Shown here one piece after another: positions 21,230 to 31,200 of a DNA stretch of 51,622 nt; positions within the stretch are counted from its first letter, which is position 1, and each line of letters starts with the position of its first letter. A model generated the notes under the pieces. That model saw nothing but the letters and a program-made list of their open reading frames with translations, did not search any database and was not told the DNA's origin. The DNA comes from Dimorphilus gyrociliatus (lineage: Eukaryota > Annelida > Polychaeta > Dinophilidae), in NCBI GenBank assembly GCA_904063045.1, contig CAJFCJ010000064.1, positions 166,036-217,657 on the forward strand, in the 5' to 3' direction. The translations under genes were made by a program, and so were the position numbers.

Positions 21230-22369
21230 TCAGGGTTAGGTCTTGGGGTTAGGGATTAGCACAATCAGTACAGACTGGTAATCCCAAAAGTGCACACACA
21301 CTTGTAACCAAGATTTAGCTAAGGGTTGGTGTGGCTAATGAGGAGTTGCTATCTTAAGTAGCAATTCCCCAGCCTAAGCTGTAACTGTATCTCCAACAAA
21401 ATCACTTACAAATTCTCCACAAGGGTGAAGAGAACCTGTATTTAGCAACTAAAACAATTCACCAATTAAAAAATACTCACAATATTTCAGAGGTATTCCT
21501 CCTTTATCAAGTGAGAGGGGAAAAGTGGCTGGTTAGATTGCCACCAGACTGATCTCTGAGAGGCTTACTATACCTTAGGATAGGTACTGGTTCAATCCCA
21601 CACTTTTTTTGCTACAAATCACCTACTTGGTGGTCAGTAAAGCAAGTCAACCACTGACGAAAGTTGAAATTTCAACTTGCTCCAATCATTATGAAATTTT
21701 ACACAGTGCTAGATCTAATTGAACTGAGCAACTGTGCAAAATTTGAACGAAATCGGCCCAGCTGTTGCTGAGCTATGGAGCTTTGAAGTTAATGGTGGTA
21801 GGTGAGGATGGCTGACTGGCAGCCTTAGACTCTATCACCAGTATCTCAACCCTACGTTCTATGTAATTAGAGGGTAACCTTTCAAAAATCGCAGGTATAA
21901 CAATCAGGTAAGTCACTTTTCATAAGGGTTAGGGTTAGGGTTTAGGGTTAGGTTAGGGTTTTTATAATGTTGAACTAGACACTAAGATCTAAGTTCTGAC
22001 AAAAGTCAAATAACTTTCATCAAAAGTTTCAGGAGATCCCAAGATGGAATGCAAGAGTAAGAACTTTTTTATATACAACTATGATGAATGAATTTTTTGT
22101 TGAGTATATGTTTTATGTTGATCAATGTTTGAGTTTTCAAATGATTGCCAAAGAATTTTTGACCTACCATGGTTTCGTCTTCCCCTTTGCAAAGACTCAT
22201 CAGGGTCATTTGTAGAAGATAGCTTCACTTACTGCTATCTTTGAAGAGGAGGCTAGGATCATTTCTGCAATTGTGTCCTGCCTTGCATTTTTATTTTAGT
22301 GGGATGATTGTGTTTTAGAGTTTACATGTTTGTAATTTTTATTTTTGAACAGATTTTTTTCATTGTACA
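21230..22369. other. Repeat-rich non-coding stretch with telomere-like tract and tRNA-like motif
   Basis: Contains TTAGGG-like motifs at 21236-21260 and a 37-base tract at 21923-21960. A tRNA-like pair lies at about 21520-21600: GTGGCTGGTTAG as A-box and GGTTCAATCCC as B-box, followed by a T run. A more GC-rich block at about 21650-21790 (GCCCAGCTGTTGCTGAGCTA) may be an old repeat. No host gene was seen. Confidence 0.45.
21923..21960 (+). repeat. Interstitial TTAGGG tract
   Basis: About six imperfect TTAGGG units in a row (AAGGGTTAGGGTTAGGGTTT, then TAGGGTTAGGTTAGGG). It is the longest telomere-like tract in the window. Confidence 0.8.
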
Positions 22370-22875
22370 ATGTTTGAGTTATGTAGACTGTATAAAGAAT
22401 ATTTATATTTGTCTGATATGTCTCATTGCAACAATGAAGAAATGCCTATGTTTAATGAATTAATTGTGAAAGTATATGGTTTTTACTTGACAAAGAAACA
22501 AAAATTACTTCAAAGAAACACTATTGCACCTTTCTTTGAACAGATAAATTATAGAAATGTATAACTCACTCTGGTTTTCTTACACCTTTTGTTCTGAAAA
22601 TTTCTTCCTAATGCAGCCTGTAGAAGGTTTTTCGGTTATTTTTGTCTTTGTTTTGTTGTTTATTGAGGCTGATTTCTTTTTATGATGGGATTTTTTTTCA
22701 ACTGATGATATGTGGCTTGTTGTTGAGCTTTTATGGGTGGTGGTTATGTAATTGATATATGTCAAGATATTGCATTTTTTCTTGCAGGGCATGTTTTACT
22801 ATGTAAGTCTTTCCTGGGATATGTCTGTTGACCATCTGTTACTTCTATATGGGAAAGTAAATAAAGTGTACTTCT
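22370..22875. other. Unassigned stretch before gypsy copy 1
   Basis: A 64-codon plus-strand ORF (22370-22564, starting MFELCRLYKEY) has no domain I recognise. It could be a remnant of gag, since the gypsy protease begins at about 22876. No LTR was recognised here. Confidence 0.3.
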
Positions 22876-23649
22876 TTGGTAAAAGGCAGAAAAGATTTCC
22901 AATTTCGAATGAAAAATCATAATGGAAGAGAGGTTATTGCTTTATGTGATTCAGGAGCACTTTTGTCATTTATTACAGAAAAAGAAATCAGGTTAATGGA
23001 TTCTAAATTCATCAAGAAAGAAACTACTGGCTTACCAATCATCACTTCAGCAGAGGGAAATGCTTTAAAGACAAAAGGAAAAACAAAACTGAATATTCAA
23101 TTTAATGGAAGAATTATGGAACAAGAATTCTTTATTATGGAAAAACTAGATATGGCTATAATACTTGGTTGTGATTTCTTAGAAAATGCTGGAGCTCTTA
23201 TTGATTTTGCAACAAAACAAGTTTCTCTTCCATTCTTTATCAGAAGAGGGGAACCAGTTAAGAAGTTCATGCAACATGCCCAAAGTCAACAAACAAAACA
23301 TGGAAAACCAGCAAATAAGGAGAAAGTAACTGTTGGAATGATAGGACAACAGTTTGAAGATTCTGACACTCCATCTGAAGTTTTTGATACTCCATCTGAA
23401 GTTTCACATATTGTGGACTCAAAAATGGAAGTTACTGACCCAGATACTGATTATGGTACAAGCTCATCTGAAGAAGAGACCAGTAACACAATTGAGTCTG
23501 ACCATGATTCCATAATGGTTATAGACTCATCTGATGAAGAGACTGGAAATATACCTAAGTCTGACAATGACTGTGTTATTCTCACAAATTCTTCTGAAGA
23601 AGAAACTGAAATTATATCTGAGGATTTGGCTATGGAAATGGAAGTGTAA
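22876..23649 (+). CDS. Gypsy copy 1: retroviral-type aspartic protease and acidic linker
   Basis: The open part runs 257 codons from a non-ATG position. The protease has ALCDSGALLSFI (active-site D-S-G) and the later ILGCDFLENAGA, the usual second protease landmark. The second half is a Ser/Glu/Asp-rich linker with repeated DTPSEV and DSSDEE or NSSEEE units. The same protein occurs antisense at 35491-36586 and its tail at 26389-26610. A frame shift at the end separates it from RT. In the living element it would process the Gag-Pol precursor. Confidence 0.75.
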   Translation: MVKGRKDFQFRMKNHNGREVIALCDSGALLSFITEKEIRLMDSKFIKKETTGLPIITSAEGNALKTKGKTKLNIQFNGRIMEQEFFIMEKLDMAIILGCDFLENAGALIDFATKQVSLPFFIRRGEPVKKFMQHAQSQQTKHGKPANKEKVTVGMIGQQFEDSDTPSEVFDTPSEVSHIVDSKMEVTDPDTDYGTSSSEEETSNTIESDHDSIMVIDSSDEETGNIPKSDNDCVILTNSSEEETEIISEDLAMEMEV

Positions 23650-24756
23650 ACCACAATATATAGAATTAGAAGATGGAATAACTATCAAAGTGGAAAAAGA
23701 ACAAAAGAAAAATTCAGTAACTCCTGAAATAGAAGAATTACAGTTCGAAAGTATTGAATTTAAACATTTGTCTAATCTAAATGTACACAATATTAATTCA
23801 AATACATTAGAAACTGACAAATATTTACATGTGTCCAAAAATAATCTTGACAAGAACAGAGAAGAATTAAAAGAAATGATAAAGAATTATGAAGAAAATC
23901 AGAATGACATTGGTTCACCAGATGTTCCACCAATAGCAATTGAATTATTGGAAGATGTAAAACCTTTTAAACAAAGGCCTTATAGATTACCACCCAATAA
24001 ACAACAGGAATGTAGGGATCAACTCAATGGTTTATTGGAAAATGGACTAATTAGATCAAGTAAAAGTCAATAGGCTGATCCAGAAAAGATTCAGAAGATA
24101 AAAGATGCTGAATTTTTGTTAAAAAGAAAGAAGGAACATTGAGAATGTGTGTGGATTACAGAAAACTTAACAAGCAATCAAAAAAGAAATTGCTATCCAA
24201 TCCCACACCAGGAAGATTTATTTGATAAGCTTGGAGGAGGTCATAAATACTTTTTCATACTGGATTTGACAAGTGCATTTCACTACATCCCCATCAAGGA
24301 AGAGGACAAAGAAAAAACTGCTTTTATTACACCATTTGGACTGTTTGAATTCAATTGAATGCCTTTTGGTTTGGCAAATGCACCTTCACACTTTAGTTAT
24401 ATTATAGCAAATTTTGTAATTAATGGATTGGAAAATTTTTGCATTAATTATATGGATGACATTATTGTGTTTACTAAAACATTAGAAGAACACTACATAG
24501 CTTTACAAAAACTAATGGAAAGAATTAAAGAAAAAGATTTCAGAATCATACCAAGCAAGTGTGCTTTCTTATAGGAATCAGTACATTTTCTTGGCCATAA
24601 GATTACACAAAATGGTATTGAAACTGATCCAGAAAACAGGAGGCCTATCAGATACTAAAGAAATCAATGACTGAGCCACCCATACTTCAACTACCCAATT
24701 TTACCAAACCATTTTATTTAACAACAGATGCTTCCAATTATGCAGTTGGCTCAGTT
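23650..24756 (+). pseudogene. Gypsy copy 1: reverse transcriptase, dead
   Basis: Continues the linker in another frame (KPFKQRPYRLPPNKQQ), then RT landmarks LDLTSAFHYIPI, TAFITPFGLFEF, MPFGLANAPSHF and YMDD at about 24449. In-frame stops occur after SSKSQ, after LFEFN and after KCAFL. A segment around 24070-24110 is replaced by sequence resembling a later RT region, and the piece after DPEN is deleted up to the RNase H lead-in near 24640. RNase H begins LTTDASNYAVG just before the MULE insertion. Confidence 0.75.
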
Positions 24757-24765
24757 CTGGAACAA

Positions 24766-25773
24766 GGGGTCGGGTGTGAACGTACCTGGGTGCGAACGTA
24801 CCCGGGTGCGAACGTACCCGGGTGCGAACGTACCCTGGGCGGGTGCGAACGTACCCAGGTACGTTCGCACCCTATTTTTATATTTATTTTATTTTTGAAT
24901 TTTTGAATAAACATGTACATTGACACCCTTTTTTCCTTCTGTTCCTTCATTATATATTTGTTAATATATTGATTTGATAGAATGCAGATATTAAATAGAA
25001 TACATATCCCATCAATATTAAATTACTACTTTAAAAGAAAATGTTGTTGAAAGTGAAATAGCAGCCATTTTAATAGTGATAGTTTTATTAAATAAACTTT
25101 CACTTGGAATATTTATCCTTGCAAAAGTAAAGCTATATTTACTGAATAAATTTGGACAAAGTTCTTCTTGGAAGCTTCAACAGAAGTGAGTATTTATATC
25201 TAATCATTGAGATTGTTGATTCATGATATTTTGATGTAATATACTATCTTCAATTGTGAAAAAGCTGAATATTTTTCATAAATAAAATTTCAGCCATTTT
25301 GAATATTTGGCATCAAAGAATGAATAGTAAGCTGCCTGCTAAAGGTTCTTTTTACATGCTGGTTGATGAGCTAAAAAAAGAGTCTGAGTTGATTGCAGTT
25401 TATGAGAAATTACTGTCAGAAAAAAGGATTTACAAACATCAAAAGAAAAAGTATATTGACATCCAAAAGAAAATTTTTGATTTATGGGATGATTTCAAGT
25501 TGAACAAATTGACATCAATTGATCTATTAATGCAGACATCCCATATCTACTCTCCAGCATAAATATCATTTGTCAAGCTTTATTGTTTTTTAGTATAATA
25601 TTTAGTCTTTTAAATACATACTTTTAGATTTATAGCTAAATCTTTTATTCAAAAATTCAAAAATAAAATAAATATAAAAATAGGGTGCGAACGTACCTGG
25701 GTACGTTCGCACCCGCCCAGGGTACGTTCGCACCCGGGTACGTTCACACCCAGATACGTTCGCACCCCAACTC
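24766..25773 (+). mobile_element. Non-autonomous MULE with tandem-repeat ends and 9-base target duplication
   Basis: Inserted in RNase H of gypsy copy 1. Target duplication CTGGAACAA is at 24757-24765 and 25774-25782. The ends are long, nearly perfect inverted repeats of about 140 bases, built from tandem copies of GGTGCGAACGTACC-like units and running on into a shared AT-rich segment (CCCTATTTTTATATTTATTT). The interior retains only the C-terminal exon of a MULE transposase (25299-25562). The long ends and 9-base duplication are typical of Mutator-like elements. Confidence 0.85.
25299..25562 (+). pseudogene. MULE transposase C-terminal exon
   Basis: 87 codons matching the end of the transposase at 37864-38367: WHQRMN (like WHHRLN), FYMLVDELKKE, LLSEKRIYKHQKK, KIFDLWDDF, TSIDLLMQTSHIYSP. 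The catalytic residues lie upstream in the family and are absent here, so this element cannot mobilise itself. An acceptor-like TTTCAG precedes the exon. Confidence 0.8.
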
Positions 25774-26422
25774 CTGGAACAAAAATGTGAAGAAGATGGA
25801 AAGAAAATAAGAAAACCAATTTCTTTTGCTTCCAAGCTTCTAATCAATACACAACTAAGATATGCAGCTTATCAGAAAGAAGCTTTTGCTGTGTATTGGG
25901 CAGTACAAAAATTCTCCCATTATTTGCAGTATAAGAAATTTTTTCTTTATCCTGATCACCAAAATTTAGTACAAATAAAATATTGATACCGGAACATTGT
26001 ATGAATATAAAAACTTCATTGAAAATACATTTGTTACAGAGGATCTGGTATGGTATTTAGATGGTTGTCAACCACTACTTGTAATACCACTATCAACTTT
26101 AACTAAACTACTTGGACAAATTCATCAACATCAGGTTTTTGAACACTATGGTGTTGATATAACAATTCATACCTTAGAACAAGCCTTCTGGCATCCAAAA
26201 TTAAAGAAGGCAACTAAAGACCACATAAAGAATTGTGAATTTTGTGAACAATTAAGAGCACCAGGCATCAAACACTTGTTGGTTGAAACATCTCATCCAA
26301 CTCTACCAATGCAAAGAATTGCTATGGACATAATTGGACCTTTGACTGGACATGATTCTTACAAATATATACTTGTGATTATAGATCAGTTCATTCTTTA
26401 TCAGAAAAGGACAACCAGTTAG
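25774..26422 (+). pseudogene. Gypsy copy 1: RNase H end and integrase start
   Basis: 25783-25985 resumes RNase H (KKIRKPISFASKLL, QKEAFAVYWAVQKF, then DHQNLVQ) and ends at a deletion. 25997-26388 is integrase: FVTEDLVWYL, an H-H-C-C zinc-finger region (VFEHYGVDITIH, NCEFCEQ) and the first catalytic Asp (AMDIIGPLTG). After VIID it jumps into the protease tail of copy 2. Confidence 0.75.
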
Positions 26423-26569
26423 AAAGTTTTTGCAATATAACGAAAATCACCAGACAAAATTTGGAAAACAAGGCAGTGTAAAAAAAGTAACTGTTGGAAT
26501 GATGGGACAGTATTTGGAAGATTCTGACACTCCATCTGAAGTTTTTGATACTCCATCTGAAGTTTCAGA

Positions 26570-27946
26570 TTGTGTGGACTCAGAAATGGAAGTTATTACT
26601 CTGAAGAAGAAACTGAAGACTTGGCTGAAGATATAAAGCCTTTCAAACAAAGACCATACAGATTGCCACCCAACAAACAGCAGGAATGCAGGGATCAATT
26701 AAATGGATTATTGGAAAATGGTCTAATTAGAGCAAGCAAAAGCCAATGGGCTTCACCCATTGTTTTTGTGAAAAAGAAAGAAGGAACATTAAGAATGTGT
26801 GTGGATTACAGAAAACTTAACAAGCAATCAAAAAAGAATTGTTATCCAATCCCACATCAGGAAGATTTATTTGATAAGCTTGGAGGAGGCCACAAATATT
26901 TTTCTATATTGGATTTAACAAGTGCATTTCATCATATTCCAATCAAAGAAGAAGATAAGGAGAAAACTGCTTTTATTACACCATTTGGTTTATTTGAATT
27001 CAACCGCATGCCATTTGGTTTGGCAAATGCACCTTCACACTTCAGCTATATCATGGCAAATTTTGTTATTAATGGATTGGAAAACTTCTGCATTAATTAT
27101 ATGGATGATATTATAGTTTTTACCAAAACATTGGAAGAACACTTTGTAGCTCTACAGAAACTTATGGAAAGAATCAAGGAAAAAGACTTTAGAATTAAAC
27201 TGAGCAAATGTGCATTCCTACAAGAATCAGTTCAATTCCTTGGTCATAGAATTACACAGAATGGTATTGAAACTGATCCTGAAAAGATTCAGAAAATAAA
27301 AGATGCTGAATTACCAATGTTTGCAAAATACTTACTAAGTTTTGTAGCATTTTGTGGTTATTATAGAAGATTTATCAAGGACTTTGCAAAAATTACAAAA
27401 CCATTGAGAGAATTATTAAAACTACATCAGAAGACTGAAAGACTAAAATGGACTACAGAAGCAGAGAAAGCGTATCAGACACTAAAGAAATCAATGACAG
27501 AACCACCAATACTTCAACTACCTGATTTTAGTAAACCATTCTATCTAACAACAGATGCCTCCAATTATGCAGTTGGTGCAGTTTTAGAACAAGAATGGGA
27601 AGAAGATGGAAAGAAAATAAGAAAGCCAATTTCTTTTGCTTCAAAACTCCTAATCAATACACAACTAAGGTATGCAGCTTATCAAAAAGAAGCTTTTGCA
27701 GTCTATTGGGCAGTACAAAAATTCTCCCATTACTTGCAGTATAAGAAATTTTTTCTTTACACTGATCACCAAAATTTGGTACAAACATTTGTACAAAACA
27801 AATTAAATTCAAGTACTGTTAAATGGGTTATGGCACTTATGGATATGGACTTTGAAATAATTTACATACCTGGAAGAACCAACAGAGCAGACTGGATATC
27901 CAGAATTGGAGAAACTGATGAAGTTATTGATTCCGAAATTTACTAA
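26570..27946 (+). CDS. Gypsy copy 2: reverse transcriptase-RNase H
   Basis: 458 codons open to TAA. RT begins near codon 20 with KPFKQRPYRLPP and has SPIVFVKKKEGTLRMCVDYR, LDLTSAFHHIP, PFGLANAPSHF, YMDD (about codon 177), VQFLGHRIT and the thumb FVAFCGYYRRFI. RNase H follows with LTTDASNYAVGAVLEQ, KEAFAVYWA, YTDHQNLV and RTNRADWISR, giving the D-E-D set. A short linker deletion at 26600-26640 joins the protease tail to RT in another frame, so the listed start is not a true start. The enzyme part looks intact. Confidence 0.85.
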   Translation: MCGLRNGSYYSEEETEDLAEDIKPFKQRPYRLPPNKQQECRDQLNGLLENGLIRASKSQWASPIVFVKKKEGTLRMCVDYRKLNKQSKKNCYPIPHQEDLFDKLGGGHKYFSILDLTSAFHHIPIKEEDKEKTAFITPFGLFEFNRMPFGLANAPSHFSYIMANFVINGLENFCINYMDDIIVFTKTLEEHFVALQKLMERIKEKDFRIKLSKCAFLQESVQFLGHRITQNGIETDPEKIQKIKDAELPMFAKYLLSFVAFCGYYRRFIKDFAKITKPLRELLKLHQKTERLKWTTEAEKAYQTLKKSMTEPPILQLPDFSKPFYLTTDASNYAVGAVLEQEWEEDGKKIRKPISFASKLLINTQLRYAAYQKEAFAVYWAVQKFSHYLQYKKFFLYTDHQNLVQTFVQNKLNSSTVKWVMALMDMDFEIIYIPGRTNRADWISRIGETDEVIDSEIY

Positions 27947-28273
27947 AGGAAAGACTAAATGAAGAAAAACAAAATGGCAATACAATTCCACAATTAGCAG
28001 AAAGAAAGGATATGCTTAAATGCTTTTATATTGATACAGAAGATTTAGAAGACTTAGCTGATTGTTTGGATGATATTTTAGACATAATGATGGTTATGAT
28101 GAAGAAGCAGATGACAAAAAATTACAGGTCATGAAATTAAAAAATAAACCTGTTGAGATAAACTTCTACACTGAACAAGTTTTGGATGACACGCTAATGA
28201 AAATTGTAGAAAAATTGGAAGGAGCAAATATTGATGTTGAAATGTTCAAGGAATACAAAATTTTATTGAACAT
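27947..28273 (+). pseudogene. Gypsy copy 2: disrupted spacer between RNase H and integrase
   Basis: After the TAA at 27944-27946 an acidic stretch can be read in other frames (DLEDLADCLDD, later KLKNKPVEINFYTEQ, VEKLEGANIDVEMFKEY). It continues homologously to the integrase start of copy 1, so the pol frame was once continuous. At least two frame changes occur here, the last by a single base near 28260. Confidence 0.6.
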
Positions 28274-31200
28274 ATGTTTGTCAAAGATGATTTAGTATGG
28301 TATCTGAATGGTTGTCAACCATTACTGGTAATTCCACTACTAACTTTAACAAACCTACTGAACCAAATACATCAACATCAAATATTTGAACACTATGGTG
28401 TAGACATAACAATTCATACTTTGGAACAAGCTTTCTGGCATCCACAACTTAAGAAAACAATTAAAGACCATATAAAGAATTGCAAATTCTGTGAACAATT
28501 AAGAGCACCTGGAAACAAACATCTATTGGTTGAAACACCCCATCCAACTCTACCAATGCAAAGAATTGCAATGGACATAATGGGACCACTAACAGGACAT
28601 GAATCTTACAAATACATACTTGTCATTATAGATCACATGTCAAGATTTACAAACCTATTTCCATTAAAAACTCAGACAGCTGAAGAAATATCAAAACACT
28701 TGTTTTTTAACTACTTTCCAATATTTGGTATTCCAGAAGAAATTCTCACAGACCAAGGACGGAATTTTCTGGGGGAAATATTTACAGAGATGGTTACATC
28801 AATGGGAATAAGGAAAATAAAAACAACAGCATTCCATAGCCAAAGTAATGGAATGGTAGAAAGAAAGAATTTGGAAATTCGCAGAGCACTACATAAACAT
28901 GTAGTTATGGAACAATTAACAGATTGGACAAGACAATTACCAATAATTCAAACATGCTTAAACCAAATTCCAGTGGGAAGCACAGGCAAAACTCCACATG
29001 AAATATTATTTGGATTGAAGAATAGGAATGTCTTAGATTTGTTAATGGAAGTTCCAAGATTAGAACCAACAACAAAATTTCTATTTGATAGAAAGCATGA
29101 AATGGAAGAAATAAGAGCTACTGCATTGTGCAAATCTGTCATGAAAAAGAAGGCATATAGAGATAGAGTAAACAAAACTATCACAAGAAAACCCCCAACT
29201 TACCAAATTGGTGAATGGGTACACATAAAAAATGAACACATTGGTCAAGGAATGAATAGGATAAATACAAGCAAATGGAGTGGACCATACATTGTAACTG
29301 CTACTGATACTACAAAATGTCTTTATGAATTGGAAATATTAAATGGCAAAAGAAAATTCTACCATGCTAGTAGACTAAGATTGGCTAACAAACAACCAAC
29401 TAGAGTTAACACACTCAAGGTAGAGAAACAAGAAAGGAAAGTTGGAACACTTCCTATAAGAGGATCCATTGTTTACACTCTGCTAGCGCTATGCTTATTA
29501 AACTTGGTTCAGGGAAATGTATCAATAACAAAAGCAAACATAACTGTGAGAATGCTTCCTTCAGTACAATTCTGTCAAGGGCAACAAGTACATCAGTCAT
29601 TTGATCTGGCTGATGAACCAATTTGCACATTCAAAACTAAACAAATGACCAAAATAATGGCAAATATTTATGAAATTAAAGCTGATAATTTGGCAATACA
29701 AGCTGTTAAGTGTTTGGTAAAGAGAAGAATCAACTTTTACACTCATTACTTCTTTGGAGCAAAGAAACACAGAGTTGAAAAACAAACACTTACCTTAAGT
29801 GACAAACAATGCAGAAAAATGTTATTGTCAAAAAAGACCTTAAATGGACAAAAACTCATTGAAAAAGGAAACCTTCTAATGTACAATGAAAACAAAGGAT
29901 CAAACTACAAATGGCCAAGAACAACAGTGGTTGAAGAATTTACAACAATTCTCCAAATTGGCAAAGCTTATTGGCACCCAAGTCAGGATAAGATAACAAC
30001 CAACTTGGAATATTTAGAGGACTGTTCTATCAAACATAAATTTTGTAGAACTCTGGATTCCATTATTATTTTCAATCCTCAGAAAGGACAAAATCTCCTT
30101 GGTCATGAATCCCCATGGAAAGCAGTATCCTACAATGTAGAGTGCATTAAGCTTGGAGGATATTTTTCATGTCCCAACTATGCAATAATGGATTTACCTT
30201 ATCAAGATAGATATATCAAAGGATATGGTGGTCCTGGAACAAGAATTTTAGTACCCCAGAAGGAATACGACTTATTAAGAACTGATCTTACAAATTCAAA
30301 TTATGCTGATAACAGAATGATGGCAGATATCAAATATAAAATCATTTCAAACAAAGAAGTTGCAAGATTGCAGAATTATGATGGAAAGATATCAACTTTG
30401 AGAAAAGCAAATAATACAGAAATACAAAATATACTAACCTATAATGATTGGTATAGAGGTGGTGACAAGACTTATCATATGCTGATCAAAAATCATGTAA
30501 CACCACTGGTTAGGACCTGGATGGTCAGAGAAATAATCTCACCTGATATATGGGATATTAACAACAAATACATACTCAAAATGTTGAAAACAACCAAAAT
30601 GGAACCTGCTAGAATGGCAAAAGCAGAAGATTTTGAACTCAACAAGAAGAAAATTAGTTTCAATCCCTTACCAAGACTGGACACTTGGTACCAAAGTCCA
30701 AAAGATAAACAATTTCAAACACATCAAGCAAATGGAAAATTTACACTTTTGCAAAGAACACCAAAGAAGCATGAATGGAGGAGAAGAGTATCAGAAAGCA
30801 TACAGATGCCAAAATTTCACAAAATAGACATAGCAGATGCTATTCGAACATCTGCTTTATTAAATAACATTGATAAAAATTTCCAAAATTTACAAACAGT
30901 TTTCAAACAAGTATCACAACTTCTATGCAAAGAATTCATTATGAGAAACAAGATGGTAGCATTACTCACACCATTGGCACCTCAACTACCAACAATACTT
31001 GGATCTAAGCATGGAATGCACAGTACATGGCTTGGTGATCTAACAACCTTAAATACTTGTACAGAATTAAAATCAGTTCAAGTAGTGTGTGATACAACAA
31101 TTATCACCAAAAATGGATTATGCTCCAAAGAATTTCTCATCAAGTATAAAGATCTCTTATTCTCAGTTGATCCAATACTCCATCATGCTTACCACATAAC

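Larger units (their letters stand above)
22876..26388 (+). mobile_element. Ty3/gypsy copy 1, decayed and interrupted
   Basis: Order: protease and acidic linker (22876-23649), frame shift, RT with stops (to about 24660), a deletion, RNase H start, MULE insertion (24766-25773), RNase H continuation (25783-25985), integrase start (25997-26388). It then switches abruptly into the protease tail of copy 2 at about 26389. Gag and both LTRs are missing. It is close in sequence to copy 2. Confidence 0.8.

Noticed and set aside
21515-21605. A functional tRNA gene
   Set aside because: A- and B-box-like motifs are present but the T-arm has only about three pairs and no acceptor stem closes, so I kept it only as a possible SINE head.
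24766-24870. Tandem GGTGCGAACGTACC array as a CRISPR-like or satellite array
   Set aside because: There are no spacers, it is eukaryotic context, the array is mirrored at 25680-25765, and a 9-base target duplication brackets both, so these are MULE ends.
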